NCBI RefSeq assembly: GCF_008033135.1
Contig: NZ_CP041335.1
Coordinates: forward strand, 2,795,925-2,859,924
DNA length: 64,000 nucleotides
Source of the DNA: Chitinolyticbacter meiyuanensis
GTDB lineage: Bacteria; Pseudomonadota; Gammaproteobacteria; Burkholderiales; Chitinibacteraceae
Direction: 5' to 3'
Shown here: in pieces, positions 38,791 to 49,311 of the stretch
How the letters are laid out: every line of letters starts with the position of its first letter
How positions within the stretch are numbered: the first letter of the stretch is position 1
Program-made: the position numbers and the translations under genes
The notes under the pieces: model-generated
Databases searched by the model: none
What the model was told of the DNA's origin: nothing
Seen by the model: only the letters and a program-made list of their open reading frames with translations

Positions 38791-38824
38791 AAACGGCCCA
38801 CTCCAAGTGGGCCGTTTCGTTTTC
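38791..38824 (+). terminator. Terminator of the DUF3302-HlyD-OMF operon
   Basis: AAACGGCCCACT-CCA-AGTGGGCCGTTT, then CGTTTTC. Confidence 0.88.
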
Positions 38825-39019
38825 AACAACCGTGTATTGATTCATCAATGCGCAAACACATCTGCGCATTTACATCCCGACAAGCTTGACGCCAAATCGG
38901 CGCATTCCCCGAGGGAAAGGCTGACATTTATCATCTATAACGATGGGCGAAACTTAACAGTGATGAGCCAGACTGGCGCCAGCCAAGTCCAGCCTTCGTA
39001 TTCAGGGAGCCTTCAAGCA

Positions 39020-40180
39020 ATGCCGCAATTCCTCCCACGCCAATCGGCCTTTCTCGCCTGCCTGATTCCCGTGCTGTTCGCCGCCTGCGGCAAAACGGAG
39101 GAAGCCAAGCATATCCCGCCGCCGCCGGTTTCAGTCGTCACCATCCAGCCCGCCAATGTGCCGATGATCTACGAAGCGGTCGGCCAGACCGCCGGCTACC
39201 GCGAGATCGAAGTGCGCGCCCGGGTGGAGGGCATCCTGCTCAAGCGCACCTACACCGAAGGCAAGCCGGTCAAGGAAGGCCAGCTGCTGTTCCAGATCGA
39301 TCCGGCGCCATATCGCGCAGCGCTCGATCAGGCGCGCGGCGTGCAGGCCCAGGCCAAGGCACAATTGGAAAAGGCGCGGCTCGACAAGGAGCGCATCATT
39401 CCGCTCTACCAGGAGAATGCTGTCTCCAAGAAGGATTACGACGACGCCTTCGCCGCATTCGACACTGCCACCGCCAATCTAGACTCGGCCAGCGCCAAGC
39501 TGCAGGAAGCACAAATCAATCTTGACTACACCAACGTGGTCGCGCCCATTGGCGGCATGGCAAGCAAGATCAACGTTTCCGAAGGCAGCTTGGTATCGCC
39601 GACCGCCAACGGCGGTCTGTTGACCACCATCGCACAGCTCGATCCGCTTTACGCCAATTTCTCGTTCTCCGAAGCAGACCAACTGAACCTGCAACGCGCG
39701 GAGAAGGCAGGTCAGCTGATCATGCCCAAAAGTCGCGATTTCGAGGTCGAATTGCAATTGGCTGATGGTTCAAGCTACAGCACGCGCGGGCATGTCGACT
39801 TCGCCGACAGCAAGGTTGATCCGGCCACCGGCACCATCCGCGCCCGCGCCATCGTGCCGAACCCGGAAGGCCAACTGCTGCCTGGTCAGTTCGTGCGCGT
39901 GCGCATCCACGGCGTGACCATGAAGGATGCCATCCTGGTGCCGCAGCGCTCGGTGCTGCAGCAGCAGGCCGACAAGATCGTGCTGGTGGTCAACGACAAG
40001 AACCTGGTGGAAGTCAGGCCTGTGGAACTCGGCGCCACTCATGGCAATAACTACGTGGTAACCAAGGGTCTGAAGGCGGGCGAGCGCGTGATCACCGACG
40101 GGGTGCTCAAGGCCAAGCCCGGTTCACCGGTGACCATTGCACCGCCTGCAGCCCACGCCAGCGCCCCGGCCGCCCGCTAA
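39020..40180 (+). CDS. RND efflux periplasmic adaptor (MexA/AcrA type)
   Basis: A 386-residue lipoprotein. The ATG at 39020 follows CAGGGAGCC and gives the lipobox FAACG (signal FLACLIPVLFAAC). The adaptor shows VEVRARVEGILLKRTYTEGKPVKEGQLLFQIDPAPY (about 55-95), an alpha-hairpin (about 95-160), the second lipoyl half with YTNVVAPIGGMASKINVSEGSLV (about 170-195) and the beta-barrel region GTIRARAIVPNPEGQLLPGQFVRVRI (about 270-296). A longer upstream frame lacks any family features. It is followed 12 bases later by the RND pump gene. Confidence 0.93.
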   Translation: MPQFLPRQSAFLACLIPVLFAACGKTEEAKHIPPPPVSVVTIQPANVPMIYEAVGQTAGYREIEVRARVEGILLKRTYTEGKPVKEGQLLFQIDPAPYRAALDQARGVQAQAKAQLEKARLDKERIIPLYQENAVSKKDYDDAFAAFDTATANLDSASAKLQEAQINLDYTNVVAPIGGMASKINVSEGSLVSPTANGGLLTTIAQLDPLYANFSFSEADQLNLQRAEKAGQLIMPKSRDFEVELQLADGSSYSTRGHVDFADSKVDPATGTIRARAIVPNPEGQLLPGQFVRVRIHGVTMKDAILVPQRSVLQQQADKIVLVVNDKNLVEVRPVELGATHGNNYVVTKGLKAGERVITDGVLKAKPGSPVTIAPPAAHASAPAAR

Positions 40181-40192
40181 GGAGAACGCACC

Positions 40193-43100
40193 ATGTTCTC
40201 CAAGTTCTTCATCGAACGGCCGATCTTCGCCAGCGTCATCTCCATCATCATCACCCTGGCGGGCCTCGCGGCAATGACTGCGCTGCCCATCGAGCAATAC
40301 CCGCAGATCGTGCCACCGGTGGTCTCGGTAACCGCGAACTACCCCGGCGCCTCGCCACAGGTGATCGCCGAGACGGTGGCCGCGCCGATCGAGCAGCAGG
40401 TCAACGGCGTAGAGGACATGCTCTACATGCAGTCCTCGGCCGCATCCAACGGCTCGATGACGCTCAACGTCTACTTCGCCATCGGCACTGACCCCGATCT
40501 TGCCACCATCAACACCAACAACCGCGTTCAAGCGGCGATGGCGCAGCTGCCGGACGAAGTGAAACGCCAGGGCGTGACGGTGAAGAAGAAATCCACCGCC
40601 ATCCTGGGATTCGTCACGCTGGATTCGCAGGATGGCCGCTACGATGCGCTCTACCTGTCCAACTATGCCCAACTCAACGTCGTCGACGAATTGAAGCGCA
40701 TCACCGGCATTGGCGATGTCTCAATCATCGGCGCCGGCGACTACGCGATGCGCGTCTGGCTACGGCCGGACAAGCTTGCCGAACTGTCGATGACGCCATC
40801 CGACATCACCTCCGCCATCCAGGAGCAGAACAAGCAGTTCGCCGCCGGCAAGGTCGGCGCCGAGCCGACGTCGCATCCGCTGGAATTCACCTACACCGCC
40901 ACCGCGCGCGGCCGGCTGGAGGATGTGAAGGACTTCGAGAACATCATCATCCGCTCCAACTCGGATGGCTCGCAGACCAAGCTCAAGGATGTGGCGCGCA
41001 TCGAGCTGGGCTCGGCCAGCTACGACGTGGTGTCCAAGCGCAACGGCAAGCCCACCGTCGGCATCGGCCTGTACCTGCAACCGGGCGCCAACGCCATCGG
41101 CGTGCTCGATGCGGTGAACGCCAAGATGAAGGAGCTGGAGCCGCGCTTTCCACCGAGCATGCAGTACAACATCCCCTACGACACCACCAAGTTCGTGAAA
41201 ATCTCGATCGAGGAAGTGGTCCACACGCTGGTCGAGGCCATCATCCTGGTGTTCCTGGTGGTGTTCATCTTCCTGCAGAACTTCCGCGCCACGCTGATTC
41301 CCTGCATTGCGGTACCGGTCTCGTTGATCGGCACCTTCGCCGGGATGGTGGTGCTGGGCTTCTCGATCAACCTGCTCACGCTGTTCGGCATGGTGCTCGC
41401 CATCGGTATCGTGGTGGACGATGCCATCGTGGTGCTGGAAAACGTCGAGCGCATCATGAGCACCGAGAAATGCAGCCCCAAACAGGCGGCAATCAAGGCG
41501 ATGGAAGAAGTATCCGGCCCCGTGGTCGCCATTGTGCTGGTGCTGTGCTCGGTGTTCCTGCCGGTGGCCTTCATGGGCGGGATGACCGGGGTGATGTACA
41601 AGCAATTCGCCGTCACCATCGCTGTATCGGTCACCATCTCGGGCCTCGTCGCGCTGACACTCACCCCCGCACTGTGCGCACTGATCCTGAAGCCCGGCCA
41701 CCATCAGCCGAACAAGTTCTTCGTCTGGTTCAACAACGGCTTCGATCGGCTCACCGGCGGCTATGTGCGCGGCGTTTCCTTCCTCAACCGCCGGGTGCTG
41801 GTGGCCTTCGGCGTGTTCGGCGCGCTGATGGTCTGCCTGCTACTGCTGTTCAAGACGGTGCCGGGCGGCTTGGTGCCGGACGAGGACCAGGGTTACCTGA
41901 TGGTGGTGCCGGTGATGCCGGATGCCGCATCGCTCACCCGCACGCAGGCGGTCACCGGCCAGCTCGATGCCTTCCTGACCAAGGAGCCGGACGTGGCGCA
42001 GGTGCTGAGCTTTGCCGGGTTCGACCTGCTGTCGAGCACCTACCGCTCCAACGCCGCAGCGGTGTTCGTCACGCTGAAGGATTGGGACGAGCGCCAAGGC
42101 GAAGGACAGGATTCGTTCTCGCTGGCGAAGAAGATCATGGCGGCGGGCTTTGCCATCAAGGAATCGATGGTACTGGCCTTCAATCCGCCAGCGATCACGG
42201 GCATGTCCACCACCGGTGGGCTGGAAGCCTACCTGCAAAGCCGCGCCAGCACCGATCCCAAGCAGATCGAGGCGGCAACCCAGGCCTACCTTGCCGCGGC
42301 GCAGAAGCGCCCGGAATTCGCCAGCGTCACCACCACCTACCGCGCCTCGGTACCGCAGATGTTCTTCGACCTGGATCGGGAAAAGGCCAAGACGCTGGGC
42401 GTGCCGGTCGACCAGGTGTTCAACGCGCTGTCGGCCACCTTTGGTTCACTCTACGTGAACGACTTCAACAAGTTCGGCCGCACCTACAAGGTGCAGCTGC
42501 AATCGGAAGCCGATTTCCGTTCGCGCCCCGAGGATATCCGCAACGTGTTCGTGCGCTCGGCCAGCGGCAACATGATCCCGCTCGATTCGCTGGTGCGGGT
42601 GGAGCGGGTGACGGGGCCCGAGCTCGTCGAGCGCTTCAACGTGTTCTCCGCCGCGAAGGTGATGCTGCAGCCGGCCCCCGGCTATTCCAGCGGCCAGGCC
42701 ATCGCCGCCGCCGAGGCCATCGCCGCCGAAACGCTGAGCACCGACTACTCGCTGGCCTGGACCGGCAGCGCCTACCAGGAAAAGGCCGCCGGCGGTTCCT
42801 CGGCTCAGGCTTTCATCTTCGGCATCATCATGGTGTTCCTGATCCTGGCCGCGCAGTACGAGCGCTGGACGCTGCCGCTTGCCGTCATCACCGCGGTGCC
42901 GTTCGCGCTGTTCGGCGCCATGCTGGCGGTGTGGGTCACCGGGCTCAACAACGACGTGTATTTCCAGATCGGCCTCGTCACGCTGATCGGCCTCGCCGCC
43001 AAGAACGCCATCCTGATCGTCGAATTCGCCGTGGAGAAATACCGCGAAGGCATGAGCCTGATGGATGCGGCACTGGAGGCATCGCGATTGCGCTTCCGAC

Positions 43101-43330
43101 CCATCGTGATGACGTCGCTCGCCTTCATCCTCGGTTGCGTGCCGCTGGTGACCTCGAGCGGCGCCGGTGCCGCCAGCCGCCATTCGATCGGCACCGGCGT
43201 GATCGGCGGCATGCTGGCCGCCACGCTGATCGCCACCTTCTTCGTGCCGCTGTTCTTCCGGCTGATCATGAAGCCCGCGGAGAAACAGCGGGATCAGGAA
43301 GCACGCAATGCGGAGGCCGGCCATGAATAA
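40193..43330 (+). CDS. RND multidrug efflux permease (MexB/AcrB, HAE1 type)
   Basis: A 1045-residue inner-membrane pump. It opens [24 protein letters not shown], and the first periplasmic loop has [14 protein letters not shown]. Key markers are [18 protein letters not shown] with the proton-relay aspartates in TM4 (D-D pair in [11 protein letters not shown], about residues 407-408), [13 protein letters not shown], and near the end [14 protein letters not shown] with the relay Lys (about residue 940). The substrate range cannot be derived by eye. Good ribosome site AAGGAGAACGCACC. The final 8 bases overlap the OprM-type gene, so the trio is one operon. No adjacent TetR repressor is found. Confidence 0.96.
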   Translation: MFSKFFIERPIFASVISIIITLAGLAAMTALPIEQYPQIVPPVVSVTANYPGASPQVIAETVAAPIEQQVNGVEDMLYMQSSAASNGSMTLNVYFAIGTDPDLATINTNNRVQAAMAQLPDEVKRQGVTVKKKSTAILGFVTLDSQDGRYDALYLSNYAQLNVVDELKRITGIGDVSIIGAGDYAMRVWLRPDKLAELSMTPSDITSAIQEQNKQFAAGKVGAEPTSHPLEFTYTATARGRLEDVKDFENIIIRSNSDGSQTKLKDVARIELGSASYDVVSKRNGKPTVGIGLYLQPGANAIGVLDAVNAKMKELEPRFPPSMQYNIPYDTTKFVKISIEEVVHTLVEAIILVFLVVFIFLQNFRATLIPCIAVPVSLIGTFAGMVVLGFSINLLTLFGMVLAIGIVVDDAIVVLENVERIMSTEKCSPKQAAIKAMEEVSGPVVAIVLVLCSVFLPVAFMGGMTGVMYKQFAVTIAVSVTISGLVALTLTPALCALILKPGHHQPNKFFVWFNNGFDRLTGGYVRGVSFLNRRVLVAFGVFGALMVCLLLLFKTVPGGLVPDEDQGYLMVVPVMPDAASLTRTQAVTGQLDAFLTKEPDVAQVLSFAGFDLLSSTYRSNAAAVFVTLKDWDERQGEGQDSFSLAKKIMAAGFAIKESMVLAFNPPAITGMSTTGGLEAYLQSRASTDPKQIEAATQAYLAAAQKRPEFASVTTTYRASVPQMFFDLDREKAKTLGVPVDQVFNALSATFGSLYVNDFNKFGRTYKVQLQSEADFRSRPEDIRNVFVRSASGNMIPLDSLVRVERVTGPELVERFNVFSAAKVMLQPAPGYSSGQAIAAAEAIAAETLSTDYSLAWTGSAYQEKAAGGSSAQAFIFGIIMVFLILAAQYERWTLPLAVITAVPFALFGAMLAVWVTGLNNDVYFQIGLVTLIGLAAKNAILIVEFAVEKYREGMSLMDAALEASRLRFRPIVMTSLAFILGCVPLVTSSGAGAASRHSIGTGVIGGMLAATLIATFFVPLFFRLIMKPAEKQRDQEARNAEAGHE

Positions 43331-44729
43331 GCCCTTGCCCTTCGCCCTGTCGCTGCTCGCGGCGGCAGTTCTCACCGGCTGCGGCTTCACGCCAGATCGC
43401 ACACCACCCAGCCAGGAACTGCCGGTGACCGTGGCAGTGATGCCGGAATTCGATCCGCAATGGTGGAAGCAATACGGCAGCAGCGAACTCGATACCCTGG
43501 TCGAGACGGCCCGCGGTCACAACGCCGATGTCGCGACTGCCATCGCACGCATCGAGGAGGCCCGGGCCGCGCTTGGCATTGCCTCGGCCGAACAATTGCC
43601 ACGCCTCGATCTTGGCGCCAGCGGCAGCCGCCAGCGGGTGTCACGCAATGGCCCGCAAGCCGGGCTCGGCACCTACGAGGACTACCAGTTCGCCGCCAGT
43701 GCCAGCTGGGAGCTCGACCTGTGGGGCCGCGTGCGCAACCAGCGTGAAGCCGCGCTGGAACAACTGCGCGCCAGCGAGTTCGAGCGCGATGGCGTGCTGT
43801 TGGCAGTCAGCACCGCCACCGTCGAGGCCTATTTCAACCTGCGTGCCCTTGATGCACAGGTCGATGTGGCCCAGCAGACGCTCAACACCCGCGAAGAGTC
43901 CTACGCGCTGCGTGTAAAGCGGTTCAAGGGGGGGATGACTTCCGAGCTCGACGTGCGCCAGGCCGAAGCCGAGTTGATGGATGCGCGTGCCGCCCTGCCG
44001 GCACTGCAGGCCTCGCAGACCGCGGCACAAAACACGCTGTTGATCCTCACCGGCGCCAGCGCCCGCAGCGTGTTCGAGGACCAGGCTCCGCGTGGCGTGG
44101 CCATCGACCTGATCGTGCCGAGCGCGGTCAACATTCCATCCGGCCTGCCGTCGGACCTGCTGCTGCGGCGACCCGACGTACAGTCGGCCGAGGCGCAGTT
44201 GCGTGCGGCCCGCGCCCAGATCCAGGTGGCCCGCGCCGCCTGGTTTCCCCGGATCACGCTGACCGGCCTGTTCGGCGTGCAGAGCCTTGAGTTCTCCAAC
44301 CTGTTCGACGGGCCGTCCAAGGTCTGGTCCTATGCCGGCAATCTCGCCATGCCGCTGTTCGACAACGGCCTCACCGCCGCCCAGGTCGACCAGGCACGCG
44401 CACGCGACAAGCAGGCAGCGATCGGGTACGAGCAGGCAGTGCGCAGTGCGTTCGGCGATGTCCGCGTTGCACTCGACGGTGTGCAGCGCGCCCGTGAACG
44501 TGCCGCCGCGCTGCAACAGCAGACGGCTGCACTCACCCGGCAGGTTCGCCTTGCACGCTTGCGTTACGACAACGGCTATTCGGACTATCTGGAAGTGCTG
44601 GACGCGGAGCGCACCGAGTTCCAGGTGCGGCTGAACCTGATCGACGCACAACGCGACGAACTGGTGTCGCAACTGGCGTTGATCAAGGCACTGGGGGGCG
44701 GCTGGCGCGCCGAACCGGCCGCGAGCTGA
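43323..44729 (+). CDS. Outer-membrane efflux lipoprotein (OprM type)
   Basis: A 468-residue outer-membrane channel. The ATG at 43323 has GGAGGCC upstream and overlaps the pump stop. The lipoprotein signal is [16 protein letters not shown]. Conserved pieces include [39 protein letters not shown] (about 120-140), [34 protein letters not shown] (about 280-313), [10 protein letters not shown] and [20 protein letters not shown] (about 415-434). The last of these is the family's conserved C-terminal segment. A perfect hairpin follows. Confidence 0.94.
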   Translation: MNKPLPFALSLLAAAVLTGCGFTPDRTPPSQELPVTVAVMPEFDPQWWKQYGSSELDTLVETARGHNADVATAIARIEEARAALGIASAEQLPRLDLGASGSRQRVSRNGPQAGLGTYEDYQFAASASWELDLWGRVRNQREAALEQLRASEFERDGVLLAVSTATVEAYFNLRALDAQVDVAQQTLNTREESYALRVKRFKGGMTSELDVRQAEAELMDARAALPALQASQTAAQNTLLILTGASARSVFEDQAPRGVAIDLIVPSAVNIPSGLPSDLLLRRPDVQSAEAQLRAARAQIQVARAAWFPRITLTGLFGVQSLEFSNLFDGPSKVWSYAGNLAMPLFDNGLTAAQVDQARARDKQAAIGYEQAVRSAFGDVRVALDGVQRARERAAALQQQTAALTRQVRLARLRYDNGYSDYLEVLDAERTEFQVRLNLIDAQRDELVSQLALIKALGGGWRAEPAAS

Positions 44730-44739
44730 GATGGAGAGC

Positions 44740-44765
44740 GCGTGCCGGACCACCGTCCGGCACGC
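44740..44765. terminator. Hairpin between convergent genes
   Basis: GCGTGCCGGAC (44740-44750), CACC, GTCCGGCACGC (44755-44765): 11-bp perfect stem without a T-run. Placed between the OprM-type and GGDEF genes, it probably acts as a weak bidirectional terminator. Confidence 0.6.
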
Positions 44766-46919
44766 TCAGCTGACTACGCGGTTGCGGCCTTCTGCCTTGG
44801 CGCGGTACAGCGATTCGTCGGCGCGGTTGATGGTCTGCTCGATGTGTTCGCCGAGCACATGGCAGGCCACGCCCAGCGAGATGGTGACGCGAAAATCGTT
44901 GCCGATCCTTGGGAAGCGCAACGCCGCAGTGGCAACGCGCAGGCGCTCGGCGATGTACCGTCCGCCGTCCAGATCGGCGCCGGTCAGCAGCATCAGGAAT
45001 TCCTCGCCGCCATAACGCCCGACGCAATCGGTTTCGCGGATCGTGGCGCGTGCGGTCTGCGCCACCACGCGCAGCACCTCGTCGCCAGCGCCATGCCCGT
45101 AGCGGTCATTCACGTCCTTGAAGTAATCGATGTCGATCAGGCAGACGCAGAACGGATGCTCGCCGCGTTCGCTGCGTGCCTCCTCCTGCCGCAACCGCTC
45201 GACGATATGGCGGCGGTTGTAGATGCCGGTGAGTTCATCGACCGTGGCCATCACCCGGATGGTCTCGTTCAGCGCCAGCAACTCGGTATTGCGCTTTTCC
45301 AGCGCAGCGGTGCGATCACGCACACGTGCTTCCAGCGCTTCGTTGGTACGCACCAGTTCGTCGTTGAGCGTGCTGATCTGCTGCTGGAACAGCCGGCGCT
45401 CCTGGCTGGCCAGCGCACGGGTGGCCACGTCCGCCAATTGCTGGCCTTTCATCACGTCGTCGGGTGTCCAGTTGCGCTGTGGTCCGGTGACGCCCAGCAA
45501 CAGCGCCCCACGCGGCTTGCCGGCCACGCGGATGGCAAACGCCAGCATCGAACGGATGCCGATTTCCTGCAGGTAACCCTGCGCCAGCTCCCAGGAATAC
45601 GGATGGTGCTCGGCATCATGGGCGATCATCGGGTTGGGATCGCGCGCCAGCCAGTCGAAGAAGGCCGGGCAGGCCTCGCGGGCCAGTGTCGCCTTGCGGA
45701 CGCGGCCACCACCGAGCACGCACAGGCTGACACAGCGCAGCTGCTGCATATCGTGGTCGAGCAGCCAGACCGACGCACGCTCGACATCCATGATGCGGCA
45801 GCTCTCGCCGGTGATCAGCGCCAGCGCCTCATCTTGCGCGCCCTCCTCGATCAGCACATGGTTGGACAGCTCCACCAGCATGCGGTTGGCGCTGGGCCGC
45901 AAGCCGGCCTTGTCCTCCAGTTCCTTGTTGCGCTCGGGCACCGACCCCGCCAACAGATTGCGTTCACCATGGTGGGCGAGCTTGAGTTCGGTCAGCGCAG
46001 TGACCACGTCGCCCATCGCCTCGGCATAGCGCGCGGCAGCGAAATGCTGCTGGTGCAGCATGTGCGAGAAGCGGTCGGCGTTGGCGATCACCTGGGCGCG
46101 CCGCACCGTCTGCAGCGCGGTCGCATGGTCGCCCTGCCGCGCGAATACCTCGGCTTGGCAGGCCAGGATATTGGCCTCGCCCCAGCGGTAGTCGACGTCG
46201 CGCGCATGGCCGAGTGCCGCGTCGAGAAAGGCGAACGCATGCTTGAGCTCCCCCTGCTCAAGCTGGATCTGCCCGAGGCGGAAGCTGGTTTCGGCGGCGT
46301 AATCGGAAAACTGGTGCAGCAGGCAGAGATCGAGCGCGGCCATGAACACCTCGGTCGCCTCGCTGCTGCGCTGCAACGGGATCAGGTCGACGCCCAGATT
46401 GATCTTGACCTTGGCATCGAGGTAGGGATCGCCCGCCTCGTGCACCCGGGCCAGCGCCTCGCGGTGCAAGGCCGCCGCCGATTCGAAATCACCGAGCGCG
46501 TAGTAGATCTGGCCCAGGCCGACCTTGGCGGAAATCCAGGTCTTCACCTCGCGGCCGCTCTGCTCGGACACTTCAGCACAATGGGCCCAGTACTGGATCG
46601 CCTGACGATACTGGCCCTCGGTGTAGTAGCCACGGGCGATCTGCTCGAGGAGCCGTGCCTCGCCGGCGAACAGGTGCGCCGATTGTGCAGCCTGCAACGC
46701 GTCGAACAGCGCGTTGCGCGCTTCGATACCACGCCCCAGGTGATCCATGATCAGGCCATAGCGCTCGGCCGCCAGCACGTGCGCCAGCGGCTCGCGCATC
46801 TGCCAGGCTTCGGCGAACACCTGCTCGCACAGGCGTAGCGCTTCCTGCGGCTGTGCATGCATGGTCGCTTCTATCCTGCTCAGCGCTTGCTGCAGCTGCG
46901 GGGCGATCGCGGCATCCAA
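44766..46919 (-). CDS. TPR-GAF-GGDEF diguanylate cyclase
   Basis: A 717-residue cytoplasmic protein; no membrane segment. The start is a TTG (46917-46919) 8 bases after AGGAGGTAAGCAGA; no ATG in frame has a comparable site. TPR-like repeats fill about residues 10-330 (GLGQIYYALGDFESAAALHREAL, RLGQIQLEQGELKHAFAFLDAAL). A GAF-like domain follows (about 340-500: SNHVLIEEGAQDEALALITGESC). A coiled coil (about 505-560) leads to GGDEF: DELTGIYNRRHIVERL, DIDYFKDVNDRYGHGAGDEVL and active site RYGGEEF. An RxxD inhibitory site (RETD) lies 5 residues before GGEEF, so product inhibition by c-di-GMP is expected. Confidence 0.92.
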   Translation of the reverse strand: MDAAIAPQLQQALSRIEATMHAQPQEALRLCEQVFAEAWQMREPLAHVLAAERYGLIMDHLGRGIEARNALFDALQAAQSAHLFAGEARLLEQIARGYYTEGQYRQAIQYWAHCAEVSEQSGREVKTWISAKVGLGQIYYALGDFESAAALHREALARVHEAGDPYLDAKVKINLGVDLIPLQRSSEATEVFMAALDLCLLHQFSDYAAETSFRLGQIQLEQGELKHAFAFLDAALGHARDVDYRWGEANILACQAEVFARQGDHATALQTVRRAQVIANADRFSHMLHQQHFAAARYAEAMGDVVTALTELKLAHHGERNLLAGSVPERNKELEDKAGLRPSANRMLVELSNHVLIEEGAQDEALALITGESCRIMDVERASVWLLDHDMQQLRCVSLCVLGGGRVRKATLAREACPAFFDWLARDPNPMIAHDAEHHPYSWELAQGYLQEIGIRSMLAFAIRVAGKPRGALLLGVTGPQRNWTPDDVMKGQQLADVATRALASQERRLFQQQISTLNDELVRTNEALEARVRDRTAALEKRNTELLALNETIRVMATVDELTGIYNRRHIVERLRQEEARSERGEHPFCVCLIDIDYFKDVNDRYGHGAGDEVLRVVAQTARATIRETDCVGRYGGEEFLMLLTGADLDGGRYIAERLRVATAALRFPRIGNDFRVTISLGVACHVLGEHIEQTINRADESLYRAKAEGRNRVVS

Positions 46920-47233
46920 TCTGCTTACCTCCTATGCCGCACCAATAGCATGCACAGGCACGCACCGCAAATGCCCACCAGATTGCGTCGCCGTCAAGCA
47001 ACAGCCAGTACAGCTTGCACAAAAATGACGAACAAGTAGCAACGCGCGATTTCCTCCCAGTTTCCGGCCACTTTCCACGCCTGCCCGCAGCGTCGCCATG
47101 CCGCGCCACGCCTGGCGCCGATCGCTGATCCGCCGATCTGCGGTTGAGTATCGATGCCTCACGCCGACGAGTGCATACAAAAACACGGATAAACGGCAGT
47201 TATTGCTATTTATTGAATGAGATTGCAAACACA

Positions 47234-47252
47234 AATAACAATGATTACCATC
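47234..47252. promoter_or_regulatory. Candidate Fur box upstream of heme receptor
   Basis: AATAACAATGATTACCATC agrees at about 12 of 19 positions with the Fur consensus, including the A-T-x-A-T core. It lies 33 bases before the receptor start and overlaps a possible -10 (TAACAA) paired with TTGAAT at 47213-47218. Iron-dependent repression of the heme operon is inferred. Confidence 0.5.
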
Positions 47253-47284
47253 TGCAAAAATTCAATCACAAAGATCAGCCTGCC

Positions 47285-49291
47285 GTGTTCTTTCGCCCTC
47301 GCCTCCTGCCTCGTCCGCCTTTCCCTCGTCGCGCTCTTGCCGGGCTGAGCCTGTTCATCGCCGCCCAGGTACACGCCGACGCCACGCTCGACACCATCGT
47401 GGTCACCGCCACCCGTAGCGAGAAGACCATCGAGGAAGCGCCAGTACGCACCGAGGTGATCAGCCGGGGCGAGATCGAGCGCACCCATGCCAAGACCTTG
47501 ACCGAAGCGCTGGAGAACATCCCGGGCTTGCAACTGCGCCAGGTGCTGGGCAAGTCCGGCTACGAGCTCTCGCTGCAGGGCATGACCAGCGACCAGGTGC
47601 TGGTGCTAATCGACGGCATGCCGCTCGCGGCCAGCACCGGCTCGACAGTGGACCTCAGCCAGTACCTGCTGGCCGAGGTGGAGCGCATCGAGGTGGTGAA
47701 GGGCGCCGCGTCGGCACAGTACGGCAGCTCGGCCATGGGTGGTGTCGTCAACGTGATCACGCGGCGCACCCAGCCGGGCCTGCGCGCCAGCGTCGAGGGC
47801 AGCCTCGGCAGCTATGGCAGCCAGAACGACAGCGGCAACAGCGCCCGCCCCGGCGTGAAGAACGGCCAGTTCCAGATCGAGGGCGGCAATGCCCAATGGC
47901 GGTTACGCGTCGACGGTCAGGTGGTCGATGATGATGGCTTTGGCGTCGATCCGGATGCCTGGACCCGTCAAGGCGATGCCAGCCGGCGCGAGCAGTACGG
48001 CGCCCGCCTGGCCTGGCTGCCGAGCACAGCCGGCGAGCTGTGGATCGAGGGCAGCACCTACCGCGAGGACGACGTGCAGCGCACCGCGCCCGAGTTCGTC
48101 CCGCCCAACCTGATCCTGCCGCAGAAGACCGAGAAGATCACCCGGGATCGCCTGCTGGCAGGTGGAAACTGGCGCGTCGACAGCGGCCTGCGCGTCGAGC
48201 TCAAGGGCCTGTCCGAGACCTACGACAGCCACTCGCAAAAGACCAACAACATCGGCACCGCGGCCTATGACGACCGCTACGCCAGCCAGGAAACGCGCCA
48301 TCTCTCCGGCCAGGTCGACATGCCGGCCTGGTACAGCCAGCTCTGGCAGTTTGGCTTCGACCTGCACGACGAGACGCTGACCCAGCGCAAGGATGGCACC
48401 TCCGAATTCGCCGGCGATGCCGAGCGCTCCAATGTCGAGCTGTTTGCCCAGAACGACATCATCTTCAACGACGTCTGGGAAATGGTGCTGGGCCTGCGCT
48501 GGCAGGACGACTCCGACTTCGGCGGCCATGTCGCCCCCAAGGTGGCGCTACGCGGCAATGTGCTCAACGCCGGGGGCTGGCGTGGCGTGCTGCGCGCCAG
48601 CTGGGGCGAAGGCTACCGTGTGCCCAACCTCAAGGAACGGCACTACCTGTTCGATCACAGCTCGCTCGGCTATGTCGTGATCGGCAATCCGGATCTCAAG
48701 CCCGAATCATCGAACAGCTGGCAGCTTGGCGGCTCGCTGTCGTGGGGCGACGCAGTCACGCTCGACGCCAATGCCTTCTACAACCGTGTGCGCGATCTGA
48801 TCCAGGTCGACGAGGACAACCCGGGCAGCAACGGCAGCGGCGTCGCCATCTACAGCTACGAGAACATCAACCGCGCCGAAACCCGCGGCATCGAGTTGGC
48901 ACTCGACTGGCGTGCCAGCACCGCACTGCGCTTCAACGCGGCCTACACCTTCACCGATACCGAGGACCTCGCCACCGGCCAGGCGCTCACCCGCCGCCCC
49001 CGCAACATGGCGCGCCTCGGTGCCGACTGGAATGCCTGGCAGAACGGCACGCTGAGCCTGCGCGCCCGCTACCAGGGCAAGGAGCTGGTGGATAGCGCGC
49101 GCAACGCCTACTCGGGCGCCTGGACCACCGTCGACCTCAAGTACAACCACCGCCTCACCGACGCGCTGACCGCCTACGCCGGCATCGACAACCTGTTCGA
49201 TGCGCAACGCGACTTTACCGACCCCGACGACTTCGGCCCCGTCGTCGGTCGCTATTTCTACCTAGGCGCACGCTACGCCTGGGGCCATTAA
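47285..49291 (+). CDS. TonB-dependent heme receptor (HmuR-like)
   Basis: A 668-residue outer-membrane receptor. The GTG at 47285 yields a signal-like N-terminus (FFRPRLLP...ALAGLSLFIAAQVHA); no ATG start precedes the signal in this frame. TonB box DTIVVTATRSE (about 38-48) is followed by the plug domain (PGLQLRQVLGKSGYELSLQG, VLIDGMPL, VEVVKGAASAQYGSSAMGGVVNVIT). The barrel contains GEGYRVPNLKERHYLFDHSSLGYVVIGNPDLKPE (about 440-475), resembling the YRAP/NPDL region of the heme receptor HmuR. It ends GRYFYLGARYAWGH. Position ahead of HmuY- and HmuSTUV-like genes supports heme as substrate. Confidence 0.85.
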   Translation: MFFRPRLLPRPPFPRRALAGLSLFIAAQVHADATLDTIVVTATRSEKTIEEAPVRTEVISRGEIERTHAKTLTEALENIPGLQLRQVLGKSGYELSLQGMTSDQVLVLIDGMPLAASTGSTVDLSQYLLAEVERIEVVKGAASAQYGSSAMGGVVNVITRRTQPGLRASVEGSLGSYGSQNDSGNSARPGVKNGQFQIEGGNAQWRLRVDGQVVDDDGFGVDPDAWTRQGDASRREQYGARLAWLPSTAGELWIEGSTYREDDVQRTAPEFVPPNLILPQKTEKITRDRLLAGGNWRVDSGLRVELKGLSETYDSHSQKTNNIGTAAYDDRYASQETRHLSGQVDMPAWYSQLWQFGFDLHDETLTQRKDGTSEFAGDAERSNVELFAQNDIIFNDVWEMVLGLRWQDDSDFGGHVAPKVALRGNVLNAGGWRGVLRASWGEGYRVPNLKERHYLFDHSSLGYVVIGNPDLKPESSNSWQLGGSLSWGDAVTLDANAFYNRVRDLIQVDEDNPGSNGSGVAIYSYENINRAETRGIELALDWRASTALRFNAAYTFTDTEDLATGQALTRRPRNMARLGADWNAWQNGTLSLRARYQGKELVDSARNAYSGAWTTVDLKYNHRLTDALTAYAGIDNLFDAQRDFTDPDDFGPVVGRYFYLGARYAWGH

Positions 49292-49311
49292 AACCACGAG
49301 GGAGTCCCGAG

